A program made the position numbers and the translations under genes. From Pelagerythrobacter marensis (GTDB lineage Bacteria; Pseudomonadota; Alphaproteobacteria; Sphingomonadales; Sphingomonadaceae), in assembly GCF_036700095.1 (NCBI RefSeq), contig NZ_CP144918.1, forward strand, positions 1-64,000: a DNA stretch of 64,000 nucleotides, written 5' to 3'. Below the pieces are notes generated by a model. The model was not told where the DNA came from. It worked only from the letters and a program-made list of their open reading frames with translations, and searched no databases. This document shows positions 25,653 to 35,320 of the stretch, one piece after another (within the stretch, counting starts at the first letter, position 1; every line of letters starts with the position of its first letter).

Positions 25653-27010
25653 ACGCCGAAACCACTATCATCGTCCCCGACGAAATGCGCGAGGAGATCG
25701 ATCAGGTCGTTCTCGACGAAACGGCTCGGCCCGTTTCGCCGGGGCGTTCCGTTCTCGTACGGCGCTTCAACGACCAGTCGCTGGGACGAAAGCTCACGAT
25801 TCTGTGCGGCGTGCCGCTCGTCGCGCTGGCGGCGCTCGCGGCCCTGGCCTGGATCGGGCTCGGTTCTACCGATCGGGATTTTGCCGAATCGCTGCGCTGG
25901 CCGATCGTGACGGTGACGGCCATGCTGATCGTCGCCGGCATCGGTGCGATCGGCATCGTCATGAAGGACACCTCGAACCAGCTTCGCAAACTGGCGAAAG
26001 ACATGACCGCACTGGCCGCGGGGCATCGCGACTTCGCCATTGCCGGGCTGGAACGGCGCGACGAAATCGGCGAGATCGCGCGTGCGTTCGAAGTCTTCGT
26101 GAAGTCGGGCCGCAAACTGGACGAGATGTTCGCCAATCGCCGGGTGGAGCGCGAGCGGCGGCAAGAGGAAATGCGGGCGCTGGTGCGCTCGTTCGAAACC
26201 AATGTCGGCCATGTCGTCAACGGCGTCGGCACCGCCGCGGTGCAGCTCAAGGCGACGGCAAGTTCGATGGCGAGCGCCGCCGAAAAGGGTGCAGAACAGA
26301 CTTCGCGGGTGGCCCAGGCAATGGCAGAGGCCTCTTCGGGCGTGACGGCCGCTGCCGCCGCGTCGGACGAATTCGCGATGTCGATCGGCGAAATCAGCCG
26401 CCAGGCGGCACAGTCGGCCGAGCTGGCCCGCGAAGCCACCGGGTCGACGCAAACCGCCAACGATACGATTTCCGCCCTTTCGAAGACCGCAGAGGAAATC
26501 GGCCATGTGGTCGGCCTCATTTCGACGATCGCGCAGCGCACCAACCTGCTGGCCCTCAACGCTTCGATCGAGGCGGCCCGGGGCGGCGAAGCGGGGCGCG
26601 GTTTCGCGGTGGTCGCGTCGGAAGTGAAGGAGCTGGCCGCCCAGACCGGCCGCGCAACCGAGCAGGTGGCGCAGCAGATCCAGGCGATCCAGGATTCGAC
26701 CGGGGCCAGCGTGAGCGCGCTCCAGGTCGTCGCCGAACAGGTTCAGCAACTGGAATCGACGGCGATCTCGATCGCTTCGGCGGTGGACCAGCAATCGGTC
26801 GCCGGCCAGGAACTGGCACGGAATATCGATCTCACCGCTCGGGGGACGAGCGAAGTACGGTCCAACGTCGAAAAGATCCGCGAAACCGCGCTGTCGACCG
26901 GGGCCGCCGCATCGCAAGTGCTCAGTTCCGCCACCGAGCTGGAAGGCCAGGCATCGACCTTGCGGAGCCAGGTCGCACGAATTCTCGAGGCAGTGCACAA
27001 GCGGAGCTGA
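25649..27010 (+). CDS. Methyl-accepting chemotaxis protein without periplasmic sensor domain
   Basis: 453 residues. A cytosolic leader of about 48 residues precedes two transmembrane helices (about 50-71 and 82-104) separated by only about ten residues, so there is no periplasmic ligand domain. A HAMP domain follows (about 105-160), then a long coiled-coil signalling domain with the conserved hairpin tip [30 protein letters not shown]. It ends without a CheR-tethering pentapeptide. It probably senses an intracellular or membrane-state signal. It is the last gene of the operon, overlapping the GGDEF-EAL gene by four bases. Confidence 0.92.
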   Translation: MNAETTIIVPDEMREEIDQVVLDETARPVSPGRSVLVRRFNDQSLGRKLTILCGVPLVALAALAALAWIGLGSTDRDFAESLRWPIVTVTAMLIVAGIGAIGIVMKDTSNQLRKLAKDMTALAAGHRDFAIAGLERRDEIGEIARAFEVFVKSGRKLDEMFANRRVERERRQEEMRALVRSFETNVGHVVNGVGTAAVQLKATASSMASAAEKGAEQTSRVAQAMAEASSGVTAAAAASDEFAMSIGEISRQAAQSAELAREATGSTQTANDTISALSKTAEEIGHVVGLISTIAQRTNLLALNASIEAARGGEAGRGFAVVASEVKELAAQTGRATEQVAQQIQAIQDSTGASVSALQVVAEQVQQLESTAISIASAVDQQSVAGQELARNIDLTARGTSEVRSNVEKIRETALSTGAAASQVLSSATELEGQASTLRSQVARILEAVHKRS

Positions 27011-27107
27011 CGCCCCTGCGGCCACAACTAGTGATTGCTGCCGCGCGGAGGACGGCGCTATGTGGCTCCGGGCCGGGCGCTGCGGCGTCCGCGAAGGGGA
27101 GAGAGAC

Positions 27108-28217
27108 GTGCCGGGTGCAACCTTATCCCGGATCGACAAGAGTTTCGGCACAGTCCCGCTGTTCCAGGATTTCGACCTTTCCGTGGGGGATGGCGAGTTC
27201 GTGGTCCTGGTCGGCCCGTCCGGCTGCGGGAAATCGACCCTGCTGCGTCTCATCGCCGGGTTGGAAAACCCGGATCGCGGCGAAATCCGCATAGGCTCCC
27301 GACGGGTAGATCGCCTTCCGCCGGGGGAGCGCGGAGTGGCGATGGTATTCCAGTCCTATGCGCTCTATCCGCAGATGACGGTGGCGCAGAACATCGCGTT
27401 CCCGCTGCGCATGGCCGGATGGTCGCGCAGCGCGGTCGATGCCAGCGTGACACAGGCCTGCGAGCTGCTCGGCCTTGCCGATCTGATGGACCGGCGCCCG
27501 GCGGAACTCTCGGGCGGGCAACGGCAACGGGTGGCGATCGGGCGCGCCATCGTGCGCGAGCCCGACCTGTTTCTGTTCGACGAGCCCCTGTCCAATCTCG
27601 ATGCCAACCTCCGCGCGCAGATGCGCCGCGAATTCGCCGAATTACACGCCCGGCTGCGCGCGCCGACCGTCTACGTCACACACGATCAGGCGGAGGCGAT
27701 GGCGCTGGCCGACCGCATCGTGCTGATGCGCGAAGGGAAGATCGAGCAGGACGCGACGCCCGAGGAAATCTATCGCCGGCCGGCATCGTTGTTTGCAGCG
27801 CGTTTCTTCGGCCAGCCGCCGATCAACACCCTGCCCGGCCATATCGTCCATGCGGACGAGCGCGGTACGCAGGTCGCAACCGCCCATTCCGGCGAGAGCC
27901 TCTTTCTGCCGCCCCTGCGGTGCGCGCCGCCCGACGGACAGGAGGTCGTGGTCGCCGTTCGGCCGGAAGCGCTGTCGGCAGTTGCGGACGAAGGGCGGAT
28001 CGCCTTCGCATCTCGCCGGGTAAAGTACGTGGAATGGTACGGCGGCGAATGCCAGGTCGGGCTGGGCCAGGGCACCGATGCCCTGATATGGCGGGCGATC
28101 GGCAAGGCCGGCCTTGTTCCGGGCGACACGATCGCGCTCCACGCCGCGCCCGGCGACATCCAACTTTTCGGTGCCGACGGACGGGCCCTGGAACGCCCGC
28201 CATTGCCGATTTTGTGA
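27108..28217 (+). CDS. Sugar ABC transporter ATP-binding protein (MalK/UgpC family)
   Basis: 369 residues. Walker A GPSGCGKST, Q-loop VFQSYALYPQMT, signature LSGGQRQR, Walker B LFLFDEP and the switch His in VTHDQ are all present. A C-terminal TOBE domain (about 235-365) follows, as in MalK, UgpC and MsmX. It would energise the importer formed with the two permeases downstream. GTG 27108 has GGGGAGAGAG upstream. The gene ends inside the lacI operator: its TGA stop is the first three bases of the palindrome. Confidence 0.93.
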   Translation: MPGATLSRIDKSFGTVPLFQDFDLSVGDGEFVVLVGPSGCGKSTLLRLIAGLENPDRGEIRIGSRRVDRLPPGERGVAMVFQSYALYPQMTVAQNIAFPLRMAGWSRSAVDASVTQACELLGLADLMDRRPAELSGGQRQRVAIGRAIVREPDLFLFDEPLSNLDANLRAQMRREFAELHARLRAPTVYVTHDQAEAMALADRIVLMREGKIEQDATPEEIYRRPASLFAARFFGQPPINTLPGHIVHADERGTQVATAHSGESLFLPPLRCAPPDGQEVVVAVRPEALSAVADEGRIAFASRRVKYVEWYGGECQVGLGQGTDALIWRAIGKAGLVPGDTIALHAAPGDIQLFGADGRALERPPLPIL

Positions 28218-28228
28218 AAACGGTTACA
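28215..28228. promoter_or_regulatory. Putative LacI-family operator 1 (TGAAAACGGTTACA)
   Basis: 14-bp imperfect palindrome, one mismatch from the reverse complement of the site at 40061. It lies 20 bp upstream of the lacI start and begins with the stop codon of the ABC ATPase gene. The position suits autoregulation of lacI and the transport genes behind it. Confidence 0.65.
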
Positions 28229-28248
28229 TAGGCTTCGGAGGGGAAGAC

Positions 28249-29280
28249 ATGGTCACGATTCGGGATGTTGCGAGGGAAGCAGGCGTATCGGTCGCCACGG
28301 TTTCCCGCGCACTCAACGGTCGGACGAATGTTACCAAGGAAACGCGCGAGGCGATCGAGGCCGCGGCGAAAGCGCTCAATTTCGTGCCCCACTCGGGGGC
28401 CCGCAGCCTGACGATCCGCCAGACCGACACCATCGGGGTGATCCTGCCCGACCTGTTCGGCGAGTTCTTTTCCGAAATCATCCGCGGGATCGACATGATC
28501 GCGCACGGCGCCGGCAAGCACCTGCTGCTCGGCAACATGCATGGCAGTTCCCACGAAACGACCAGCGCGATCCGCGCCATGCGGGGGCGGGTGGACGGGC
28601 TGCTGCTGATGCCGCCCGATTCCACCGCCGAATTGCTCGCCGACCATCTCGACCCCGGTATGCCGACCGTCCTGCTCAATGCCCAGGCCGGCGAGAGCGA
28701 CGTGCCATTCGTCGCGGTCGACAACTATCGCGGTGCGCGCACGATAACCGAGCACCTGATCGCATGTGGCCGCAAGCGGATCGTCCACATCGCCGGGCCC
28801 AAGCACAATCGCGACGCGCGCGAGCGCTTGCGCGGGTTCACCGATGCGATGCGCGAAAAGGCAGGCGAAACGCAACCTGTTGTGCTTCCCGGCGATTTCT
28901 CCGAAAGCGCAGGGCGCGAGGCCGCGCGCCTTCTGCTCGCCGGGCAAGTCCCCGCCGATGCCGTGTTCGCCGCGAACGACGTGATGGCGGTCGGCCTGAT
29001 CTCGGTGCTCGACGAAGCCGGTGTGGCCATCGGTCGGCAGACGCTGGTGGCAGGATTCGACGATATCCCGCTCGCCCGCCACATTACCCCCCGGCTGACC
29101 ACGATGCAGTCGAACATGGCGCAGCTCGGTTCCACCGCCGCAATGCTGCTGCTGCGCATGCTGCGCGGCGAACCGCTGGGGATGGCGCACGGGGTGGTCC
29201 TTTCGCCCACCCTGGCCGACCGTGAATCGACGCTCGGCCCCGACGCGAGCAAAGCAAGAACGCCAACCGGAAGCGGCTGA
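28249..29280 (+). CDS. LacI-family transcriptional regulator of the sugar locus
   Basis: 343 residues. The N-terminal helix-turn-helix (TIRDVAREAGVSVATVSRALNG) and hinge helix (about 45-60) are followed by a periplasmic-binding-protein-like effector domain. It is placed inside the ABC transporter operon, between the ATPase and binding-protein genes. A near-perfect LacI-type operator lies just upstream and two more lie elsewhere in the locus, so it is the obvious candidate regulator. The effector is presumably a glucooligosaccharide. Its stop overlaps the next start (TGATG). Confidence 0.93.
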   Translation: MVTIRDVAREAGVSVATVSRALNGRTNVTKETREAIEAAAKALNFVPHSGARSLTIRQTDTIGVILPDLFGEFFSEIIRGIDMIAHGAGKHLLLGNMHGSSHETTSAIRAMRGRVDGLLLMPPDSTAELLADHLDPGMPTVLLNAQAGESDVPFVAVDNYRGARTITEHLIACGRKRIVHIAGPKHNRDARERLRGFTDAMREKAGETQPVVLPGDFSESAGREAARLLLAGQVPADAVFAANDVMAVGLISVLDEAGVAIGRQTLVAGFDDIPLARHITPRLTTMQSNMAQLGSTAAMLLLRMLRGEPLGMAHGVVLSPTLADRESTLGPDASKARTPTGSG

Positions 29281-30533
29281 TGGGGCCAGGTCTGTCGCGT
29301 CGCCGTCTGCTCGCATCGACGCTGGCCGGTTCGGCGGCGCTGGCGCTTGGCGGCTGCGCCCGGTCCGATCGGCTGACATTCTGGGCTATCGGGAACGAGG
29401 CCGCCGCTTTGCCCGGCCTTTTGAACCGGCACGATCTGGCGGCTGTCAAAGTCCAGCCGCTGCCCTGGTCGGGCGCACACCAGAAACTGCTGACGGGCTT
29501 CGTCGGCGACGCGTTGCCCGATCTCGCGCAAGTGGGCAACAGCTGGCTGGGCGAACTCGACGCGATCGGTGCGCTGGCCCCCGTCCCCGCCGATGTCGCA
29601 GCGGACACCGACCCCTTTCCGGCAGTGATCGAAAGCAATCGCATTGCCGGCCGCCTGATCGCGTTGCCGTGGTACGTCGATACCCGGGTCCAGTTCTATC
29701 GCAGCGACTTGTTCGCGCGCGCCGGATATGCCGCCGCGCCGCTCGAATGGCACGAATGGAAGCGGGCCTTGGCCCGCGTTCGATCGCAGGGCGACGGCCA
29801 GACGTTCGGCGTGCTCCTGCCGCTCGACGAGTTCGAGCACTTGCAGACCCTGGCGCTTTCCGCCGGGGCGGATTTCCTGCGCGACGAGGGCACGCGCGGC
29901 GCCTTCGGCGCCCCCGAATTCGTGGAGGCGCTCGGCTTCTACAAGTCGCTGTTCGACGAGGGGCTGGCGCCGGTCGTTACCGGCGCGCAGATCGCCAATC
30001 GCTGGGCGGAATTCGCGCGCGGCTGGTTCGCAGTCTATCCTTCGGGGCCGTGGATGATCGGCGAAATGCGCGAACGCCTGCCGCCTGCGATGCAGGGCAA
30101 GTGGGCGACAGCGCCAAACCCCGGCCCGGACGGGGTCGGGGCTGCCGCACCGGGCGGGTCCAGCCTCGTCGTCTTTGCGGGCGGAGAGCGCAAGCGCGAA
30201 GCCTGGAATGCCGTGCGCCGGCTGCTGCGCCCCGACGCGCAGCTCGCCCTCCACCACGCGACCGGCGACCTGCCCGCCATGCGGTCGGCCTGGACCCGGG
30301 GCAAACTGGCGCAAGACCCCGTGGTCGCCCCCTTCGCCCGCCAGCTCGAACGGGCGCGCCCACTGCCCAAAGTCCCCGAATGGGAACGGGTCGTGACCGA
30401 AATGCAGGTCGTCGCCGACCGCATGGTCCGCGGCGAATTCACAGTGCGCGGCGCAGCGCGGGAGATGGATGCGCGGGTCGATCGCATCCTGGCCAAGCGG
30501 CGGTGGATGGTCGCACGGGACACGGCGGCATGA
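29280..30533 (+). CDS. Sugar ABC transporter substrate-binding lipoprotein (probable Tat substrate)
   Basis: 417 residues of the extracellular solute-binding family 1 (MalE/UgpB-like). The leader has a twin-arginine-type SRRRLLAS motif followed by lipobox LGGC (Cys about 26), so it is probably exported folded through Tat and then lipidated. The body shows the usual two-lobe pattern (DLAQVGNSW, PLPWYVDTRVQFYRSDLF-like segments, WMIGEM). It would deliver oligosaccharides to the two permeases. It overlaps lacI by one base. Confidence 0.88.
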   Translation: MGPGLSRRRLLASTLAGSAALALGGCARSDRLTFWAIGNEAAALPGLLNRHDLAAVKVQPLPWSGAHQKLLTGFVGDALPDLAQVGNSWLGELDAIGALAPVPADVAADTDPFPAVIESNRIAGRLIALPWYVDTRVQFYRSDLFARAGYAAAPLEWHEWKRALARVRSQGDGQTFGVLLPLDEFEHLQTLALSAGADFLRDEGTRGAFGAPEFVEALGFYKSLFDEGLAPVVTGAQIANRWAEFARGWFAVYPSGPWMIGEMRERLPPAMQGKWATAPNPGPDGVGAAAPGGSSLVVFAGGERKREAWNAVRRLLRPDAQLALHHATGDLPAMRSAWTRGKLAQDPVVAPFARQLERARPLPKVPEWERVVTEMQVVADRMVRGEFTVRGAAREMDARVDRILAKRRWMVARDTAA

Positions 30534-31432
30534 ACGGCGCGGCAAGCCGGGCGGAACGGCGCGCAGGCTGGCTTTTCAGCGCGCCTGCACTGATCGCCAT
30601 CGGCCTGTTCTTCGTCCTGCCGACGATCGCCTCGCTGGCGCTGAGCCTGACCGATTTCGACATCTATGCCTTGGCCGACATCGGCAACTTGCGGTTCGTC
30701 GGCCTCGCCAACTATTCGGCGCTGCTTTCCGATCCCCTGTTCTGGACGGCGCTGGGCAATACGCTGTGGTTCGTCGCGCTGGGCGTGCCGCTGGTCGTCG
30801 TGGTCGCCCTCTTCGCCGCGATCCTGGTGAACGAGCGGATAGTCGCCTGGCGTCCCGCCTGGCGAGCAGTGTTCTTCGCACCCTATGTCACTACGCTGGT
30901 CGCGGCCGCTGTGGTCTGGAAGTATCTTCTCCATGCCCGCTACGGCCTGCTCAACCATGCCTTGGGTACGATCGGCCTGCCGCCGGTCGACTGGCTGGGC
31001 GATCCGCGCTGGGCAATCCCCGCGATCACCCTGTTCGTCGTCTGGAAGAGCTTCGGCTATTCGATGCTGATCTTCCTGGCCGCCCTGCAAACCGTCCCGC
31101 GCGAGCTGGACGAGGCGGCGCGAATCGACGGGGCGGGATGGTGGTCGCGCCTGCGACACGTCACTCTGCCGGCGATCGCGCCCGCCGCCGGGCTGGTCGC
31201 GGTGCTCGCGGTCATCGCCATGTTCCAGCTGTTCGCAGAGCCTTATGTGATGACCGAGGGCGGGCCCGCCCAATCGACGATCACCGTGCTGTACCTGATG
31301 TTCGACCAGGGCTTCCAGTGGTGGAACCTGGGCATCGGCGCGGCCGTGGCGGTCGTGCTTTTCGTCTGCATCCTTGCCGCGGCCCTGGCCCCGGCGCTGG
31401 CGCTGCGGATCTATCGCGGGCGCAGCGCATGA
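30530..31432 (+). CDS. Sugar ABC transporter permease (MalF family)
   Basis: 300 residues with six transmembrane helices. The cytoplasmic coupling loop EAARIDGAGWWSRLRHVTLP contains the EAA motif that contacts the ATPase. It lacks the long periplasmic domain of E. coli MalF, like other UgpA/LacF-type permeases. It overlaps the upstream gene (ATGA) and the following permease gene. Confidence 0.93.
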   Translation: MNGAASRAERRAGWLFSAPALIAIGLFFVLPTIASLALSLTDFDIYALADIGNLRFVGLANYSALLSDPLFWTALGNTLWFVALGVPLVVVVALFAAILVNERIVAWRPAWRAVFFAPYVTTLVAAAVVWKYLLHARYGLLNHALGTIGLPPVDWLGDPRWAIPAITLFVVWKSFGYSMLIFLAALQTVPRELDEAARIDGAGWWSRLRHVTLPAIAPAAGLVAVLAVIAMFQLFAEPYVMTEGGPAQSTITVLYLMFDQGFQWWNLGIGAAVAVVLFVCILAAALAPALALRIYRGRSA

Positions 31433-32241
31433 GCGCGCGCATCGCCATGACCGCGCTGGTCGCCATGTTCGCCGCAATCACGCTGGTGCCGCTGCTGTGG
31501 ATGATTTCTGTCAGCCTGATGCAGCCGGGGGAGGCGGGGCAGTTCCCGCCGCCGCTGGTTCCCGGCGACCCCACGCTGGCCAATTACCGCGAGCTGTTCG
31601 CCAGCCAGGGCATGGGGCTGTTCCTGCTCAACAGCCTTCTGGTCTCGACCCTTGCCACCATGCTCGCGCTCGTCTTCACCTTGCCGGCCGGATATGCCTT
31701 CGCGCGGCTGCGCTATTCCGGCCGCGACGCGACCGTGCGGGCCCTGCTCGCGCTGTTGCTGATACCGGGCCAGATCGGGATGCTGCCCCTGTTTCTGGAG
31801 CTGAAGGCGCTGGGGCTGGTCAATTCCTACGCGGGTGTGCTGGTGCCCTGGCTGGCCGGGATCGTCGGAATATTCCTGGTGCGGCAATATGCGCTGTCGA
31901 TCCCGCTCGACCTGATCGAGGCGGCCCGGATCGACGGCGCGAGCGAATGGCGCATCTTCCGCCACATCGTCCTGCCGATCATGCGGCCCGCCGTCGCGAC
32001 GCTGGCGCTGTTCGTGTTTCTCGGCAGCTGGAACGACTTCCTGTGGCCGCTGATCGTTCTGTCCGACCACGATCTCTACACCCTGCCCGTCGCCCTCGCC
32101 GCGCTGGGTCGCGAACGCGCGCAGGATATCGAGCTGATGATGGCCGGCTCGGTGGTCACCACTGTGCCGGTGCTGATCCTGTTCCTGGCGCTGCAGCGGC
32201 AGTTCATCGGCGGCCTGCTCGCCGGAAGTGTCAAAGGATGA
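31429..32241 (+). CDS. Sugar ABC transporter permease (MalG family)
   Basis: 270 residues with six helices and the EAA loop EAARIDGASEWRIFRHIVLP. It pairs with the MalF-type permease to form the membrane pore of the importer. ATGA overlaps on both sides place it firmly within a translationally coupled run from lacI to the EEP gene. Confidence 0.93.
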   Translation: MSARIAMTALVAMFAAITLVPLLWMISVSLMQPGEAGQFPPPLVPGDPTLANYRELFASQGMGLFLLNSLLVSTLATMLALVFTLPAGYAFARLRYSGRDATVRALLALLLIPGQIGMLPLFLELKALGLVNSYAGVLVPWLAGIVGIFLVRQYALSIPLDLIEAARIDGASEWRIFRHIVLPIMRPAVATLALFVFLGSWNDFLWPLIVLSDHDLYTLPVALAALGRERAQDIELMMAGSVVTTVPVLILFLALQRQFIGGLLAGSVKG

Positions 32242-32993
32242 CGATGAAACGACTGTTCCCCCTCGCCCTCGCCTTCATGCTGGCCGCGTGTACCGGCCTC
32301 GGTTCGCTGCACGCTGCACCCGCGCCGCTGGAGGATGGACAACGTCCGCAACCTCCGGTCGCGGCGGACGGCTACGATTATCAGCTCCACCTTCCCCCGG
32401 GGGCGGCACGCGCGGCGCCGGGCGAGGAGCGCTGGCCGCTGATGATCTTCCTCCATGGATCGGGCGAACGCGGGAGCGATATCGCGAAAGTGAAAGTCCA
32501 CGGCCCGCCCAAGGTCGCCGATCGCGATCCGTCCTTCCCCTTCATCCTCCTTTCCCCGCAGCTCCCGGCGGAGGAGGACTGGGATCTCGCCAAGCTGGAC
32601 GCCCTGCTGGATCATGCGCTGGCTACGCTGCCGGTCGATTCTGCGCGGATCTATCTGACCGGCCTCAGTCGCGGCGGCCATGCGTCCTGGCGCTGGGCGG
32701 CGGCCGAGCCGGGACGGTTCGCGGCCGTCGCTCCGGTCGCGGGGCGCGGCGATCCCGACAAGGCCTGCGCCCTGACGGACATCCCGATCTGGGCGTTCCA
32801 CGGCGACCGGGACGATGTCGTGACGCCGGAAGGCAGCTTCGCCATGGCGCGGGCCATCAGGGCCTGCGGCGGGCGCAAGAGCCGGCTGACGATCTACCCC
32901 GACCTGGGCCATAATGCCTGGGATCCGGCCTACGACGATCCGGCGCTGTACCTGTGGCTCCTGTCGCATCGGATCGAAGGGGACGCACAATGA
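32238..32993 (+). CDS. Lipoprotein alpha/beta-hydrolase (esterase/prolyl-oligopeptidase-like)
   Basis: 251 residues. Signal peptide with lipobox LAAC (Cys near 18). The alpha/beta-hydrolase core has an oxyanion region FLHGSGERG, nucleophile elbow GLSRGG (Ser near 143), acid in FHGDRDDVV and catalytic His in DLGHNAW. The family is often annotated as phospholipase/carboxylesterase or PHB-depolymerase-like. In this operon it could strip acyl groups (acetyl, succinyl) from a glycan; that is inference from context. It overlaps genes on both sides by four bases. Confidence 0.85.
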   Translation: MTMKRLFPLALAFMLAACTGLGSLHAAPAPLEDGQRPQPPVAADGYDYQLHLPPGAARAAPGEERWPLMIFLHGSGERGSDIAKVKVHGPPKVADRDPSFPFILLSPQLPAEEDWDLAKLDALLDHALATLPVDSARIYLTGLSRGGHASWRWAAAEPGRFAAVAPVAGRGDPDKACALTDIPIWAFHGDRDDVVTPEGSFAMARAIRACGGRKSRLTIYPDLGHNAWDPAYDDPALYLWLLSHRIEGDAQ

Positions 32994-34348
32994 GCGGCGC
33001 GTTTCCCGAAGGGTTCCTGTGGGGCGCGGCGACCGCCGCCTACCAGGTGGAAGGGTCGCCGCTGGCCGACGGGGCCGGCGCCAGCATCTGGCATCGCTTC
33101 ACCCACGACCCGCGCCTGATGATCGCCAGCGGCGACACCGGCGACGTCGCCTGCGACCACTACAACCGCATGGAAAGCGACGTCGATCTGATGAAACGGC
33201 TGGGCCTGCAGGCCTATCGCTTCAGCATCTCGTGGAGCCGGGTGCTGCCCGACGGCACCGGACGGGTGAACCAGGCGGGGCTCGATTTCTACCGCCGCCT
33301 GGTCGATCGCCTGCTGGAGGCGGAAATCGTTCCGCTGCCGACGCTCTATCACTGGGACCTGCCGGCCGCGCTGGACGACCGGGGCGGCTGGCTCAATCGC
33401 GACAGCGCCGAATGGTTCGCCGAATATGCCGCGGTCATGTACCGCGCGCTCGACGGCAAAGTGACCCGCTGGGCCACGCTCAACGAACCGTGGGTGGTCG
33501 CCGATGGCGGATACCTCAACGGCGTGCTCGCCCCCGGCCACCGCAGCATCTTCGAATGTGCGATTGCCAGCCGCAACCTGATGCGCGCGCACGGCCGCGC
33601 AGTGCAGGCCTATCGCGCTCTGGGACGGCACGAGGTCGGCGTGGTGTTCAATATCGAGCCCAAATATGCGGCCAGCAACAGCGCAGAGGATCTCGCCGCC
33701 ACTGCGCGCGCCGATGCCTACATGAACCGGCAGTATGCCGATCCCGCGCTGCTGGGCACCTGTCCGGCGGAACTGCGCGAAGTCTACGGCGAGGCATGGG
33801 AGGACTGGCCGGAGGAAGACCTGGCACTCGCCTGCCAGCCGGTCGATTTCGTGGGCATAAACTATTACACCCGCAGTGTCGTGCGCGCATCGGACAGCGC
33901 CTGGCCGCTCTACGCCGAACGCGTGGTGCAGGAAGGGGCGCCGCATACCGAAACCGACTGGGAAGTCTTCCCCGAGGCGATGACCCGCACTCTGCTGTGG
34001 TTTCGCGAACGCTACGGCGACATCCCGCTCTATATCATGGAGAACGGCGCGGCGTTTTCCGATCCGGCGAACAGCACCGGCGCGCCGATCGTCGACGACG
34101 ACCGCTGCCGCTATCTGGCCGATCATATCGCCGCCGTGCGCGACGCAATCGCCGCGGGCGTCGACATCCGCGGCTACATGGTCTGGTCGCTGTTCGACAA
34201 TCTCGAATGGGCGCTGGGTTATGCCAAGCGCTTCGGGATCGTCCACGTCGATTACGAAACGCTGGAACGCACGCCCAAGCATTCGGCCCGGCTCTATCGC
34301 CGGATCATCGAAAGCAACGGCACCGCAATCGACCGGGAAATCGCATGA
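32990..34348 (+). CDS. GH1 family beta-glucosidase
   Basis: 452 residues, normal for bacterial GH1. N-terminal signature FPEGFLWGAATAAYQVEG, acid/base Glu in TLNEPW (about 167) and nucleophile Glu in YIMENGAAF (about 355). There is no signal peptide, so it acts in the cytosol, cleaving beta-linked glucosides brought in by the ABC importer to glucose. Activity on other beta-glycosides (galactosides, fucosides) cannot be excluded. It overlaps its neighbours by four bases. Confidence 0.95.
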   Translation: MSGAFPEGFLWGAATAAYQVEGSPLADGAGASIWHRFTHDPRLMIASGDTGDVACDHYNRMESDVDLMKRLGLQAYRFSISWSRVLPDGTGRVNQAGLDFYRRLVDRLLEAEIVPLPTLYHWDLPAALDDRGGWLNRDSAEWFAEYAAVMYRALDGKVTRWATLNEPWVVADGGYLNGVLAPGHRSIFECAIASRNLMRAHGRAVQAYRALGRHEVGVVFNIEPKYAASNSAEDLAATARADAYMNRQYADPALLGTCPAELREVYGEAWEDWPEEDLALACQPVDFVGINYYTRSVVRASDSAWPLYAERVVQEGAPHTETDWEVFPEAMTRTLLWFRERYGDIPLYIMENGAAFSDPANSTGAPIVDDDRCRYLADHIAAVRDAIAAGVDIRGYMVWSLFDNLEWALGYAKRFGIVHVDYETLERTPKHSARLYRRIIESNGTAIDREIA

Positions 34349-35232
34349 AACGCCTGCTTGTTCGGCCTGGCCTTCTGTCGGTCCTGCTCGGTGCCCTGCT
34401 GGTCGGCGCCTGTGCTCACCTGAAGGAGGGTGAAACAGCCGCAGCGCCGATCCGGGCGATGACTTTCAACATCCGGCTCGACACCGATTCCGACGGCCCC
34501 GACGCCTGGCCGCATCGCAAGGAGATGGTGGCCGCGCTGATCCGCCGCGAAGCGCCGGACCTGCTCGGCATGCAGGAGGTTCTGTTTCACCAGAAACGCT
34601 ATCTGGAGGAGGCCCTGCCCAGATACGCTTTCGTCGGTGTCGGGCGCGACGACGGCGCGCAGGCCGGCGAGTTCTCGCCCCTGGCGTGGCGAAACGACCG
34701 GTTCGACGTTCTGCGCTCGGGCACTTTCTGGCTCTCTCCGACGCCCGACGTGGCCGGCAGCAAAGGTTGGGATGCCGCCCTTCCCCGCATCGCGACCTGG
34801 GCGGTCCTGCGCGACCGGCGCAGCGGCGAGACGATACGCGCGCTCAACACGCATTTCGATCATGTCGGCTCCCGCGCCCGTGCGGAAGCGGCGCGGACGA
34901 TTGCCGAATGGGTCGCGAGCGACAGCGGCACGCCGGCTGTCGTGATGGGCGATTTCAACGCGGAGCCCGGCAGCGCGCCTTATCGCATTCTCGCCGATAC
35001 GGCACGCAGCGGGCTGGTCGATACGCGCAGTGCCAGCCGCTCGCCGCCATATGGCCCGCCCGGCACGTTTACGGGTTTCGATATCGCAGCCGCATCCGAA
35101 GCGCCGATCGACCACGTTTTCGCAACGCCCGATTTCACGATCAGCGCCCATGCCGTCGTCACGCAGCACTGGGGCGGGCGCCTGCCTTCGGACCACTACC
35201 CGGTCGTCGTCGATCTGGAAAAAGAGCGCTGA
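34345..35232 (+). CDS. Endonuclease/exonuclease/phosphatase (EEP) family lipoprotein
   Basis: 295 residues. Leader with lipobox GAC (Cys about 23). EEP motifs in order: MTFNIRLD, LGMQEV, NTHFDHVG, VMGDFNAEPGS, PIDHVFA and SDHYPVVVDL, with the metal-binding Asn/Glu/Asp/His set intact. Family members are nucleases, inositol phosphatases, sphingomyelinases and other phosphodiesterases. As the last gene of a glycan operon, a role in removing phosphodiester substituents is conceivable but untested. Confidence 0.88.
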   Translation: MKRLLVRPGLLSVLLGALLVGACAHLKEGETAAAPIRAMTFNIRLDTDSDGPDAWPHRKEMVAALIRREAPDLLGMQEVLFHQKRYLEEALPRYAFVGVGRDDGAQAGEFSPLAWRNDRFDVLRSGTFWLSPTPDVAGSKGWDAALPRIATWAVLRDRRSGETIRALNTHFDHVGSRARAEAARTIAEWVASDSGTPAVVMGDFNAEPGSAPYRILADTARSGLVDTRSASRSPPYGPPGTFTGFDIAAASEAPIDHVFATPDFTISAHAVVTQHWGGRLPSDHYPVVVDLEKER

Positions 35233-35287
35233 TGCGGCTCCCCATCTGCCTGCTCACCGTGCCGGTGGCCGGGTAGGGGTGCGGGCG

Positions 35288-35320
35288 GTGCCGCTTCAGC
35301 CATGCTGAATAGCGACTCTA
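35288..35320 (-). terminator. Stop-anchored terminator-like repeat, copy 3
   Basis: Read on the minus strand it begins with the TAG stop of the GH144-like gene (TAGAGTCGCT), then forms a hairpin TTCAGC-ATG-GCTGAA and ends GCGGCACC. It is highly similar to the copy at 48738-48769 and occupies the gap between two convergent genes. Confidence 0.6.
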
